The notes under the pieces were generated by a model, which was given only the letters and a program-made list of their open reading frames with translations, was not told the DNA's origin and did no database searches. A stretch of 64,000 bases of DNA from Salmonella enterica subsp. enterica serovar Typhimurium str. LT2. Lineage in GTDB: Bacteria > Pseudomonadota > Gammaproteobacteria > Enterobacterales > Enterobacteriaceae. A program made the translations under genes and the position numbers. The stretch spans positions 1 through 64,000 of the forward strand of contig NC_003197.2 of assembly GCF_000006945.2 (NCBI RefSeq). The letters run 5' to 3'. This document shows, one piece after another, positions 25,803 through 34,816 of the stretch; the stretch's first letter is position 1; each line of letters starts with the position of its first letter.

Positions 25803-28424
25803 ATGCGTAATCAGCTTTTCATGACGCGATATTACTCCAGCGTAACTAAACCCGTATTAACCCCGCTGGCGTTGGCTATCGCACTGGCGCCTGCGCCGGG
25901 GTGGGCGGAAAACTATTTCAACCCGGCATTTCTGTCTGACGACCCGTCTGCGGTGGCCGACCTATCGACCTTTTCCCGTAATGCCCAGGCGGCGGGGATG
26001 TATCGCGTTGACGTTTACCTGAACAATACGTTTCTCGCAACCAGAGACATTGCCTTCCAGGCGGTGAAAACGACGGGAAAAAGCGCGCCCACCGATGACA
26101 GCGGATTACGCGCCTGCCTGACGCCTGAAATGCTTAAAAATATGGGGGTAAACACCGGGGCGTTTCCACTGTTGGCGAAGGCGGCGGCGGGAAGTTGCCC
26201 GGATCTCGCCAGTGCGATACCGGCCGCCCGGACCCGCTTTGATTTTGCGCAGCAACGTCTCGACATTAGCATCCCGCAGGCGGCGATGGTTGCCAGCGCC
26301 AGAGGCTATATCCCACCGAAATACTGGGATGAAGGTATTAATGCGTTGCTATTGAATTACACCTTTACCGGCGCGAATAGTCAGGATCGGAGCCCAGGCG
26401 GCAGTGCGGAGAACAGCTATTTTCTTGGATTGAATAGCGGCCTTAATCTGGGGGCCTGGCGGTTACGCGACTACTCCACATGGAACGCGAATAGCGGCGA
26501 TCAGAATAGCGACAGCGACTGGCAGCACATCAGTACTTATCTGGAACGTGATGTGGTCTTTTTGCAGGGAGAACTGACGGCAGGCGATAGTTATACCCCC
26601 TCCGCATTATTCGACAGCCTTCCTTTTCGCGGGCTACAACTGGCGTCTGACGACAATATGTTGCCAGACAGCATGAAGGGCTTCGCACCGACCATTCACG
26701 GCATTGCCAGAAGCAACGCGCAAGTGACCATTCGGCAAAACGGCTACATCATTAATCAGCGCTATGTGCCGCCCGGGGCATTTACTATTAATGATCTCTA
26801 TCCTACCGCCGCCAGCGGCGATTTGACTGTGGAAGTCAAAGAGTCCGACGGTTCTATTAATCGTTATAACGTGCCCTATTCCGCCGTGCCGATTCTACAA
26901 CGAGAAGGGCGGCTGAAGTATGCGGCGACGGTGGCGGAGTATCGCAGCGATAGTAGTCAAAAAGAGAAGGTGAAATTCAGTCAGGCGACCTTGATATGGG
27001 GGTTACCGCATGGTTTTACGCTGTATGGCGGAACACAACTTTCCAGTCATTATCACGCGCTGGCGATCGGCAGCGGCGCAAATCTGGGCGACTGGGGCGC
27101 GGTGTCGCTGGATGTCACCCAGGCTACCAGTACGCTGGCGGATAATAACACCTACCAGGGGCAATCGCTGCGTTTCCTGTATGCCAAATCGCTTGCACAG
27201 TCAGGAACCAATTTACAGCTTATGGGCTATCGCTATTCAACCTCGGGCTTTTACACGTTGGATGATACCACGTGGAAACGGATGAGCGGCTATGACGATG
27301 ACAGTCGGACTGACAGCGATAAAAGCAGGCCGGAATGGGCGGATTATTACAACCTTTATTACACCAGGAGGGGGAAAGTACAACTCGATATCAATCAACA
27401 GCTAGGCGGGTTGGGATCGCTTTTTATTACCGGCAGCCAGCAAAGTTACTGGCACACTGATGAAAAGGATTCTTTGTTGCAGGTGGGATACAGCGATACG
27501 CTGGCGGGTATTGCATGGAGCGTTTCTTACAACAATAACAAATCCGCAGGCGATGCGGAGCGCGATCAAATTTTCGCGCTGAATATCTCGGTGCCGCTAA
27601 GTCAATGGCTGCAACACGGTGATGAGGTCACGCGCCATCACAATGTTTACGCTACCTTTAGCACCAGTACGGACAAACAGCATAACGTTACGCAGAATGC
27701 GGGCCTTAGCGGCACACTGCTGGACGAAAACAATCTTAGTTACAACATACAGCAAGGTTATCAGAATCACGGTATTGGCGAAAGCGGCGCCGCTAGCCTG
27801 GAATACGATGGCGCGAAAGGCAACGCCAATATTGGCTATAACGTTAGCGATAACGGCGATTACCAGCAGGTGAATTATGGCCTGAGTGGCGGCCTGGTGG
27901 CGCACGCGCATGGAGTGACGCTAAGCCAGCCGTTAGGCAATACCAATATTTTGATTGCCGCGCCGGGCGCAGCCAATGTCGGCGTTGTCGACCAGCCGGG
28001 TATTCATACGGACGCGCGTGGCTATGCGGTGGTGCCGTATGCGACAACATATCGCCAAAACCGTATGGCGCTGGACGTTAACGCCATGGCGGATGATGTC
28101 GATATTGATGACGCGGTGACTCGCGTTGTGCCGACCGAAGGCGCGCTGGTTCTGGCCCGCTTTAAAGCGCGGGTCGGCGCGCGTGCCCTGGTAACGCTGA
28201 ATCATAACGGTAAGCCTGTACCCTTTGGCGCAACGGTGACGGTGAATGATCGCCATGCGGAGGCGATTGTTGACGAGGCCGGGGAGGTCTATCTTTCCGG
28301 GTTGTCAGCGCAAGGCGTTCTGCACGTTCGCTGGGGGAACCTACCGGATCAACAGTGCGTCGCGTCCTATCATCTCTCTTCCTCCCGTCAGATTCTGAGT
28401 CGACAACATGCGGAGTGTCATTAA
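25803..28424 (+). CDS. bcfC: Outer-membrane fimbrial usher BcfC
   Basis: This 873-residue usher translocates pilin-chaperone complexes across the outer membrane. It has a signal peptide (ALAIALAPAPGWA) and the FimD-type N-terminal domain (ENYFNPAFLSDDP). The beta-barrel and plug segments contain the usual PTIHGIARSNAQVTI and PPGAFTINDLY motifs, and the C-terminus has a cysteine-containing domain (QQCVASY...AECH). The start is either 25803 or 25821; neither has a strong Shine-Dalgarno and translation is probably coupled to bcfB. It abuts bcfD exactly. Confidence 0.95.
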   Translation: MRNQLFMTRYYSSVTKPVLTPLALAIALAPAPGWAENYFNPAFLSDDPSAVADLSTFSRNAQAAGMYRVDVYLNNTFLATRDIAFQAVKTTGKSAPTDDSGLRACLTPEMLKNMGVNTGAFPLLAKAAAGSCPDLASAIPAARTRFDFAQQRLDISIPQAAMVASARGYIPPKYWDEGINALLLNYTFTGANSQDRSPGGSAENSYFLGLNSGLNLGAWRLRDYSTWNANSGDQNSDSDWQHISTYLERDVVFLQGELTAGDSYTPSALFDSLPFRGLQLASDDNMLPDSMKGFAPTIHGIARSNAQVTIRQNGYIINQRYVPPGAFTINDLYPTAASGDLTVEVKESDGSINRYNVPYSAVPILQREGRLKYAATVAEYRSDSSQKEKVKFSQATLIWGLPHGFTLYGGTQLSSHYHALAIGSGANLGDWGAVSLDVTQATSTLADNNTYQGQSLRFLYAKSLAQSGTNLQLMGYRYSTSGFYTLDDTTWKRMSGYDDDSRTDSDKSRPEWADYYNLYYTRRGKVQLDINQQLGGLGSLFITGSQQSYWHTDEKDSLLQVGYSDTLAGIAWSVSYNNNKSAGDAERDQIFALNISVPLSQWLQHGDEVTRHHNVYATFSTSTDKQHNVTQNAGLSGTLLDENNLSYNIQQGYQNHGIGESGAASLEYDGAKGNANIGYNVSDNGDYQQVNYGLSGGLVAHAHGVTLSQPLGNTNILIAAPGAANVGVVDQPGIHTDARGYAVVPYATTYRQNRMALDVNAMADDVDIDDAVTRVVPTEGALVLARFKARVGARALVTLNHNGKPVPFGATVTVNDRHAEAIVDEAGEVYLSGLSAQGVLHVRWGNLPDQQCVASYHLSSSRQILSRQHAECH

Positions 28425-29432
28425 ATGAAAATACCTCTTTTATTTGCTCTGCTGGCGGGAAGTGTCGTATCGCAGTACGCCTTCGCAGACGTGTGTAAAA
28501 ACGTTAACGGCGTGCCTTCCAGTATTAATTACGATTTAACGACCACTCTGACGGCAGAACAAAACCAGGTGGGAAAGACGGTTCAACTGGAAAAAAGCCA
28601 GGAAGTTAATGTACAGGCGGTGTGTCCCGCCGGCGCGTCGACCTATAGCCAGACTTATCGCTCCTATGTGTCGCCATATCCGGTCGTAGAAACGAGCGGT
28701 AACTGGAAATATTTAAAGCTGGACCCGGACTACCTTGAAGGCGGAATGCGAATTGAGGATTCTTCGGCGGGCGATATCTATCCGCCAATGAACAATGTCC
28801 TGATGGGATATGATGAAAATGTGAAAGCGGGTCAACCGTTTTACGTTCGTGACTCAAATCTGGAGTTTCAGCTCAAAATTGTTAAACCGTTCGTCGGCAC
28901 GGTGAATATTAGTCCTAAGACTATGTTTAATGTTTATGTCATGACCGCCGCAGGCGATCCGCTGACAGATGTCGTGTACAGCATTCTTTATAGTGGAACG
29001 GTGACCGTACCGCAAAGCTGTGAAATCAACGCCGGACAAACGATTCTGGTAAATTTCGGCGCATTATACAGCGGCAATTTCAACCATGCAGGCCAAAAGC
29101 CGGAGGGGGTACGAGCGAAAAAATTCAGCGTACCGGTAAAGTGCAGCGGTCTGGATTCGCAGGTCAATTTAACAATGCGTCTTATCGCTACGCCGGATAG
29201 CCACGTTCCCCAGGCTATCGCTTCGGATAATGCCGATGTCGGCGTAGTGGTCGAAACCGATGAAGGAAACGCGCTTATCCCCAATGATGTACAGAGCGTC
29301 GCGCCTTTTATCACCGATAGCGCCGGACGCGCTAACATCACATTGCAGGCCTACCCGGTAAGTACAACAGGCGAAACGCCTGCGGAAGGGGCATTTACCG
29401 CACTGGCCAGCCTGCGAGTGGACTTTGACTAA
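28425..29432 (+). CDS. bcfD: Fimbrial tip adhesin BcfD
   Basis: This 335-residue protein has a signal peptide (to about residue 22, ending YAFA) and a two-domain adhesin layout. An N-terminal lectin-like domain (about 23-195) is followed by a C-terminal pilin domain that begins near SGTVTVPQSCEINAG and ends in the donor-strand-accepting pattern LASLRVDFD. Length and architecture are those of FimH-type tip adhesins. The receptor cannot be read from sequence. The ATG follows the bcfC stop without a gap, and the bcfE ATG follows its stop the same way, so the genes are translationally coupled. Confidence 0.93.
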   Translation: MKIPLLFALLAGSVVSQYAFADVCKNVNGVPSSINYDLTTTLTAEQNQVGKTVQLEKSQEVNVQAVCPAGASTYSQTYRSYVSPYPVVETSGNWKYLKLDPDYLEGGMRIEDSSAGDIYPPMNNVLMGYDENVKAGQPFYVRDSNLEFQLKIVKPFVGTVNISPKTMFNVYVMTAAGDPLTDVVYSILYSGTVTVPQSCEINAGQTILVNFGALYSGNFNHAGQKPEGVRAKKFSVPVKCSGLDSQVNLTMRLIATPDSHVPQAIASDNADVGVVVETDEGNALIPNDVQSVAPFITDSAGRANITLQAYPVSTTGETPAEGAFTALASLRVDFD

Positions 29433-29978
29433 ATGAACAGATCACACTGCGCTCTTTTTGCCATGGGACTGATGCTGTGTCCACAAATCAATGCCAGCGC
29501 TGACGACCTCGCTTATAACCTCGAATTTACCGGCACTATTGTGGCGCAAACCTGCGACATAGATATTTCCAGTCTCAGTCAAAGTATTGATTTAGGGCAG
29601 TTTGCAGTTGGCGATTTCCCCTCGACGGGAACAACGACAAAATTTAAGCCCTTTAATATCAACCTCAAAAATTGTTCCCGAGGAATTACCGGGGCGAAGA
29701 TCTGGTTTACCGGCGAACCCGATCCGGACAATCCCGCGCTACTGGCGATAACCGACACCGGGATGGGAAGCGGAAACATGTTAGCAAGCGGGGTTGGGGT
29801 GGAAATTCTGAATGATGATCAGGATACCATCAGTATCAATAATGCCGACTCGGTGGTCTATCCGTTGAAAGCCGGACGCAACACGCTGTCTTTTTATATT
29901 CGCTATAAATCGACCCGGCCGACGGTCACGTCCGGGAACGCGACGGCGGTCATGTATTTCGATATGCAGTATGAATGA
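29433..29978 (+). CDS. bcfE: Minor fimbrial subunit BcfE
   Basis: This 181-residue pilin-like protein has a signal peptide (ending INASA, about residue 23) and an N-terminal pilin pattern (FTGTIVAQTCDIDI). Its disulfide cysteines are in QTCDI and KNCSR, and the C-terminal motif is AVMYFDMQYE with a penultimate aromatic. It is likely a fibrillum or adaptor subunit near the tip. It sits between the adhesin and bcfF in the operon. Confidence 0.92.
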   Translation: MNRSHCALFAMGLMLCPQINASADDLAYNLEFTGTIVAQTCDIDISSLSQSIDLGQFAVGDFPSTGTTTKFKPFNINLKNCSRGITGAKIWFTGEPDPDNPALLAITDTGMGSGNMLASGVGVEILNDDQDTISINNADSVVYPLKAGRNTLSFYIRYKSTRPTVTSGNATAVMYFDMQYE

Positions 29979-29993
29979 GGAGCCATCGTAATT

Positions 29994-30512
29994 ATGCGTA
30001 ACGATATCCTGTACGGCATCGGGATGCTGCTGGCGGCATCCGGCGTCCAGGCGCACGATGGCCGGGTCTATGTTTCCGGAACCATCACGGACAATACGTG
30101 TTCGCTCTCTCCTGGCTCGGAAAATATTAACGTGGCGATGGGCGCGGTTTCTCAACGGCAGTTTTATCGCGCAGGCGACGGTTCCGCATGGCAACCTTTT
30201 GCTATCGATTTACAAAACTGCGGCAGCACTGCCAGCGGCGTAACGGTCAGTTTTAGCGGTGCGGCGGACAGCCGTAATACGGATTTATTGGCGCTTACCG
30301 CAGGGGAAAGCGACGCTTCAGGCATTGGGATTGCGCTTTATGATCAAAATAAAACTTTAATCCCACTGGGGCAAGAGAGTGATGTGGTGACGCTCAGTCC
30401 GGGTCAGGCGTCGGCGCATCTGCAATTTTACGCGCGTTATCTTGCCGATGGCGGCGCGGTAACGCCCGGGGACGCCAATGCCTCCGCAACCTTCATTCTT
30501 GCCTATGAATAA
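29994..30512 (+). CDS. bcfF: Minor fimbrial subunit BcfF
   Basis: This 172-residue pilin-like protein starts with a short signal peptide (MRNDILYGIGMLLAASGVQA). The mature domain begins VSGTITDNTCSLS and ends ATFILAYE, the conserved pilin C-terminal pattern. The disulfide pair is in NTCSL and QNCGS. GAGGAGCC provides the ribosome site. Its last codons overlap the start of bcfG by 8 bases. Confidence 0.92.
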   Translation: MRNDILYGIGMLLAASGVQAHDGRVYVSGTITDNTCSLSPGSENINVAMGAVSQRQFYRAGDGSAWQPFAIDLQNCGSTASGVTVSFSGAADSRNTDLLALTAGESDASGIGIALYDQNKTLIPLGQESDVVTLSPGQASAHLQFYARYLADGGAVTPGDANASATFILAYE

Positions 30513-31209
30513 GTTCTTTTTACGCTGCGCGATATATTGGTGCTTGCTTCCCATATCATGGGCGCAGGCTGGCGTGGTAATTGGCGGTACTCGCTTTATC
30601 TATCATGCGGGCGCCCCGGCATTAAGCGTACCGGTAAGTAACCGTTCAGAAGCGTCCTGGTTAATTGATACGCATATTTTACCTGGTGGCCGCTGGCCAG
30701 GAACCAAAAACGAAGGGAATATCATGCCCTTCGTGGTCACGCCGCCATTATTTATGCTTTCAGCGCGCCAGGAAAACTCAATGCGGGTGGTTTATACCGG
30801 CGCACCGCTACCCGCCGACAGGGAAAGTCTGTTTACCTTGAGTATCGCCGCTATTCCCTCCGGTAAACCGGAAGCGAACCGTGTACAAATGGCGTTTCGT
30901 TCGGCTTTAAAATTGCTCTATCGCCCTGATGGACTCGCCGGCAATCCGCAGCAGGCCTACCGGCATCTGATCTGGTCGCTTACCCCCGATGGCGCGACGG
31001 TACGCAATCCTACACCCTATTACGTTACGCTCTTTTTATTACGTGCTAACGAGCGCGCCCAGGACAACGCCGGGGTCGTGGCTCCCTTTGCAACGCGTCA
31101 AACGGACTGGTGCCGGCACACGGTTCGCTGCACTGTGCGCTGGCAAAGTATTAATGACTATGGGCGGGTAATGCCAGCGCAAACCGTGGATCTGACGCGT
31201 ATTCATTAA
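30505..31209 (+). CDS. bcfG: Second fimbrial chaperone BcfG
   Basis: This 234-residue PapD-like chaperone has a signal peptide (MNKFFLRCAIYWCLL..AQA). The motifs GGTRFIYHAG, PPLFMLSARQENSMRV and DRESLFTLS align with BcfB. A second chaperone in one operon suggests that tip and shaft subunits use different chaperones. The start at 30505 overlaps the bcfF stop; an in-frame upstream ATG at 30478 would place residues before the signal peptide. The C-terminal part has two extra cysteines (WCRHTVRC). Confidence 0.93.
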   Translation: MNKFFLRCAIYWCLLPISWAQAGVVIGGTRFIYHAGAPALSVPVSNRSEASWLIDTHILPGGRWPGTKNEGNIMPFVVTPPLFMLSARQENSMRVVYTGAPLPADRESLFTLSIAAIPSGKPEANRVQMAFRSALKLLYRPDGLAGNPQQAYRHLIWSLTPDGATVRNPTPYYVTLFLLRANERAQDNAGVVAPFATRQTDWCRHTVRCTVRWQSINDYGRVMPAQTVDLTRIH

Positions 31210-31221
31210 CCTATTTTTCAG

Positions 31222-31246
31222 GCGTCTCCCGATAGCGGGAGGCTTT
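31222..31246 (+). terminator. Weak hairpin between bcfG and bcfH
   Basis: TCTCCCG pairs with CGGGAGG around ATAG-type loop sequence, followed by CTTTCC. It could partly end bcf transcription before bcfH. Confidence 0.45.
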
Positions 31247-31273
31247 CCGAACTTATCGAACGAGACTTTTATT

Positions 31274-32119
31274 ATGTATTATCACGCGTTAAAACTTTCC
31301 CGACTGGCGATGTTGACGTTGGCAGGCGTTGCCGTATCCGCCTCGGCAATCGCCGCCGATTCTGCCCCGACGTCGCAAATTGGTCCGACGGCGGAAGCCT
31401 ACATCGTCAGTCATCCGGATAAAGTGGGAGAGGTCGTGGCAACGTATTTGGCCGAACATCCGGAATTTTTGGTCGCCGCCAGCGAGACGTTGCATCAGCG
31501 TCAGCAGATTGCGCAACAACAGGCGTATGTTCAACTGGCATTACAGTATCGTGCTGAGTTGCTCAGTAGCAGCAGTCCTTCCGTTGGGCCCAACGAGGCA
31601 AAAGCGGCGGTGGTGATGTTCTTTGATTACCAGTGCTCGTGGTGCAGCAAAATGGCGCCTGTGGTCGAAAACCTGATTAAGGCGAACCCGGATACCCGGT
31701 TTATTTTCAAAGAGTTTCCTATTTTTTCCTCCCGCTGGCCGGTATCCGGACTGGCGGCCAGAGTCGGCGAACAGGTATGGCTTACACAGGGCGGGGCGAA
31801 ATATCTCGACTGGCATAATGCGCTTTATGCCACAGGGAAGGTGGAAGGCGCGTTAACGGAACACGATGTCTACACCCTGGCGCAACATTATCTAACGCCG
31901 ACGCAGCTGGCCGCCGTAAAAGAAGCGCAAAGCAGCGGTGCAGTACATGATGCGCTCCTCACTAACCAGGCACTGGCGCAGCATATGGACTTTAGCGGCA
32001 CGCCTGCTTTTGTCGTCATGCCTCAGACGCAAGACGGTGATGTAAAACGGGTGACCGTGATCCCGGGAAGCACGACTCAGGATATGTTGCAAATGGCGAT
32101 TCAGAAAGCGAAGGGGTGA
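31274..32119 (+). CDS. bcfH: DsbA-like thiol oxidoreductase BcfH
   Basis: This 281-residue periplasmic protein has a signal peptide (MLTLAGVAVSASAIAA). An N-terminal helical extension (about 30-100) resembles the oligomerisation stalk of multimeric Dsb proteins. A thioredoxin fold follows with the active site CSWC at C121 and C124 and the cis-proline motif GTPAFV near residue 240. Likely role: oxidation or isomerisation of disulfides in Bcf pilins, all of which carry cysteine pairs. It lies 64 bases after bcfG. Confidence 0.9.
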   Translation: MYYHALKLSRLAMLTLAGVAVSASAIAADSAPTSQIGPTAEAYIVSHPDKVGEVVATYLAEHPEFLVAASETLHQRQQIAQQQAYVQLALQYRAELLSSSSPSVGPNEAKAAVVMFFDYQCSWCSKMAPVVENLIKANPDTRFIFKEFPIFSSRWPVSGLAARVGEQVWLTQGGAKYLDWHNALYATGKVEGALTEHDVYTLAQHYLTPTQLAAVKEAQSSGAVHDALLTNQALAQHMDFSGTPAFVVMPQTQDGDVKRVTVIPGSTTQDMLQMAIQKAKG

Positions 32120-32157
32120 TATTCGCTCAGAGGAGAACGCACAGGAGTGAAAGTAAA

Positions 32158-32445
32158 ATGAAGTCTATGCGTTGCGTCATACCGGTGATTTTACTTTCCT
32201 TTATCGTTCATGAAGGGACAGCGAAACCGACCGCTCAGATTCATTTTATGGGATCGGTTGTTGAGGCAGGCTGCTGGAATGACGTAGGAACCTTAGAAAT
32301 TCAATGCCATAATAAAGAGGGAGTTGAACGTTATATTATTGTCGAGAATATTATCACGCCGATATCGTCTCCTCATGCAACGGTAAAACGAGATTATTTG
32401 GATGAAGATAAGCAATTAACAGTGCTACGCATTGTCTATGACTGA
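32158..32445 (+). CDS. Small exported pilin-like protein at the end of bcf
   Basis: This 95-residue protein has a signal-like N-terminus (MKSMRCVIPVILLSFIVHEG). The start of its mature part resembles a pilin N-terminus (IHFMGSVVEAGC), but the chain is only about half pilin length and lacks the C-terminal aromatic zipper. It has two further cysteine positions (GCWND, IQCHN). ATG 32158 is preceded by CAGGAG; an earlier in-frame start overlaps bcfH. It could be a truncated pilin or a small periplasmic partner of BcfH. Confidence 0.65.
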   Translation: MKSMRCVIPVILLSFIVHEGTAKPTAQIHFMGSVVEAGCWNDVGTLEIQCHNKEGVERYIIVENIITPISSPHATVKRDYLDEDKQLTVLRIVYD

Positions 32446-32455
32446 ACCGCGTAGC

Positions 32456-32531
32456 AGACCGCAGATGGTGTCCCGTCAGTGTCGTGTGAGAATATTATGA
32501 AAAATGTTCTCACCTTCCCGGGACACGGTCT
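32456..32531. terminator. Nested inverted repeat between convergent genes
   Basis: Outer arms AGACC (32456-32460) with GGTCT (32527-32531), then GTGTCCCG (32468-32475) with CGGGACAC (32519-32526), enclose an inner stem GTGAGAA (32486-32492) with TTCTCAC (32507-32513). It probably terminates transcription from both sides, though it lacks a T tract. Confidence 0.45.
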
Positions 32532-32544
32532 ACAGACTTTATCT

Positions 32545-32994
32545 TCAGATAAACGGCGCTAAAAAGAAAAGCACGAACAATAAAAAAAGAGTGGGAATAC
32601 CAATAGATATAATTTTATTACATCGGTGAGTATGATATTGAATAGCTTGTGGCGGTATGTCAGCAGCGTCAATGATAAATCTTTCATCGATTTTTATCCC
32701 CTGCCTGGGGAGCGTAACGAACAGTTCGAAAAGCCCGATTTGTTGTAAATCTCGTCGCAGCAGATAAAGAAGTTGCGTCAAATTAGCATCGCTAACAAAT
32801 TGACTTCGCTCTCCCCAAACTGCGTGTGAAATCATCTCCCGCGTAATCAGTTTCTTGTAGGCATTTTCAAAAAGATAGCTTAAACAACGCGCACGCATTA
32901 GCGTCACCTTTAGCACTTTTTTATCATGTAATGATATTATTTCTCTTAACGACTCATTATAAATAAATTCGTTATTAATAGTATATTGTCTCAT
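32545..32994 (-). CDS. ToxR/CadC-like membrane-anchored winged-helix regulator, second copy
   Basis: This 149-residue paralogue of the protein at 17043-17486 shares MRARCLSYLFENA, AVWGERS, DANLTQLLYLLRRDL and LPRQGIK. A winged helix spans about residues 15-105, and one C-terminal hydrophobic segment (about 128-149) anchors it. CGGAG precedes the start. It is divergent from the LysR gene at 33364, with a 369-base spacer. The target is unknown; bcf, the sulfotransferase locus or its own cluster are candidates. Confidence 0.78.
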   Translation of the reverse strand: MRQYTINNEFIYNESLREIISLHDKKVLKVTLMRARCLSYLFENAYKKLITREMISHAVWGERSQFVSDANLTQLLYLLRRDLQQIGLFELFVTLPRQGIKIDERFIIDAADIPPQAIQYHTHRCNKIISIGIPTLFLLFVLFFLAPFI

Positions 32995-33363
32995 GAATTC
33001 ACTCCGTTTTGATATTCATAAGGTACGTTTCACACTGTCAGTGTGTTCACTGGCGGTAAAGTACTCCTTACATCAGTACGGATAAGCGTAGAGAACCGCA
33101 AAGAAATAAGAGAATCATTTATGATTAAACGGGATAATATTATGCTTTTTTACTTTTTTATAAAGTGTGCCAGATATTTTTGATGTTTTTTATAAAATAG
33201 CATCATGTGTTTTTATTTTACACAGGCTGAAATGATATCAATAAAATTATAATTTAATAACAAACAGATAGAGGAAATGATTTACTTATTGAAATAAGTG
33301 TGGTGCAAGGTTAATCTGCGCCTTAAATGATGGTGCCAGATTATACCAGCCAGGATAACCTAT
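32995..33363. promoter_or_regulatory. Divergent spacer, winged-helix gene / LysR gene
   Basis: This 369-base AT-rich region contains a perfect palindrome CACACTG-T-CAGTGTG at 33031-33045, 37 bases upstream of the winged-helix start, and several A/T tracts. No coding sequence is evident. Confidence 0.5.
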
Positions 33364-34368
33364 ATGCGGCCAATAAAAAATGCTAAAAAAATTGACTACA
33401 ATCTGATCAAAGTGTTCGATACGGTTATTACTGAAGGAAATGCAACCAGGGCGGCGAGGAAACTGGATGTCACGCCTGCGGCGATCTCTCAGGCTCTTCT
33501 TCGTTTACAAAATCTTTATGGCGAAGAGTTATTTATCAGAACCCGCAAAGGATTAGTTCCGTCCAGCAAAGGTAAATCGCTTCACCAGGTATTTCGCCAG
33601 GCAATTGAATCTATAGAAAGCACACTGTGCGATAAAACAGATGCTCAGGAGAGTAATGAACTCATTGTTCTGGGAGGTGATATCACTGAAAATTACTATT
33701 TTCCGGCATTGCTGGATACTGTGTTGATGAATCGATATATTATTAAACACTATGCGATTAAAAAAACAGGGGAATACTCACCAGCCTCCATGCTGACGCA
33801 TGGCTATGCGGATGTCATCATGGGAATTCTGGAAATTAAGAATGAGATGATCGAAAGTTATCTTATTGATAATTTATCTGATTTTGTTTGTGTTTGTGGT
33901 GAAAAAAGTCCATTGGTTGGGCTTGAAAAAATGTCTTTATATAATTTTTATGCTGCCAGACATGCTGTCTATCATTCAGATATGTTCTCTTCTTTCACCG
34001 CTGATAGCATTGATTTATTCAAGAGCAGTACGCCTTATGCGGGGCGCAGGGAAATAGGTTATTATAGTGATTCACTATTTGGCGTTATCGATATTGTTGA
34101 AAAAAGCGATATGGTTGCGATTTTGCCAGGAAAGATTGCTACTTATTTTAGAGATGTGCGGCGTTATAATATAAAAATACTACGTATGCCTGATGAAATG
34201 ATTTTTCGTACGTTACCCGTTTATGCTTATCTGGCTACAAACAGCACCCATTATAAAAATGTCAAAAAACTGATATCAACATTTCAGTCGACCTTTCTTT
34301 TTAGCCAGGAAAAGCAGCCTGACGCTTTGGTTGAAGGAAGCACATCCTTATGCGATTTGTCGGTTTAA
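33364..34368 (+). CDS. LysR-family regulator, second copy
   Basis: This 334-residue paralogue of the protein at 15014-15961 is alignable over its whole length. The N-terminal helix-turn-helix reads DYNLIKVFDTVITEGNATRA, then TPAAISQALLRLQ. The C-terminal ligand-binding half keeps shared motifs such as FYAARHAVYH and GYYSDSL. It lies between two small winged-helix genes, only 7 bases from the stop of the convergent copy at 34376. AGGATAA precedes the start. It possibly regulates the neighbouring arylsulfotransferase. Confidence 0.85.
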   Translation: MRPIKNAKKIDYNLIKVFDTVITEGNATRAARKLDVTPAAISQALLRLQNLYGEELFIRTRKGLVPSSKGKSLHQVFRQAIESIESTLCDKTDAQESNELIVLGGDITENYYFPALLDTVLMNRYIIKHYAIKKTGEYSPASMLTHGYADVIMGILEIKNEMIESYLIDNLSDFVCVCGEKSPLVGLEKMSLYNFYAARHAVYHSDMFSSFTADSIDLFKSSTPYAGRREIGYYSDSLFGVIDIVEKSDMVAILPGKIATYFRDVRRYNIKILRMPDEMIFRTLPVYAYLATNSTHYKNVKKLISTFQSTFLFSQEKQPDALVEGSTSLCDLSV

Positions 34369-34375
34369 TATCAAA

Positions 34376-34816
34376 TTATCGTATTAAATAAATAACCATT
34401 ATGACCATGGTCAGTAAAGCGAAAAATAATGCCATATATTTATACTCTTCTTTTTTTAAAGAAGAGGGGAGGCAGCTTTTGTTTTCATTGCTGATAATAA
34501 TGTTAGCATCTACTTTAATACCCGTTCGAGGCACCGTGGAAAAAAACTGGCTCAGGCCAAAGCCTTTAAGGTCGCGCCGCAGTAGATATAATATCTGGGT
34601 CAGGTTGGCGTCGCTGATAAATTGACTTCTTTCCCCCCAAAGTTCATTAGTGAGTTGTTTTTTATAAATAATCTCTTGTTGTGCATGATTCAGCATATAT
34701 TCCAGACACTTTATGCGCATTGCGGCAATTTTTATCATCTTTCCCGTTTTTATCTTTTTTAGCTCATTGGTCTTATCATTGTAAGTGTGCGTGCTGTTAA
34801 TTAAATAAATAGTCAT
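34376..34816 (-). CDS. ToxR/CadC-like membrane-anchored winged-helix regulator, third copy
   Basis: This 146-residue paralogue of the two proteins above shares AAMRIKCLEYML, ELWGERSQFISDANLTQ, LLRRDL and PRTGIKV. It has a winged-helix domain and one C-terminal membrane segment (YMALFFALLTMVIMVIYLI). It is convergent with the LysR gene and divergent from the arylsulfotransferase at 35339. No clear Shine-Dalgarno precedes its start. Confidence 0.78.
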   Translation of the reverse strand: MTIYLINSTHTYNDKTNELKKIKTGKMIKIAAMRIKCLEYMLNHAQQEIIYKKQLTNELWGERSQFISDANLTQILYLLRRDLKGFGLSQFFSTVPRTGIKVDANIIISNENKSCLPSSLKKEEYKYMALFFALLTMVIMVIYLIR

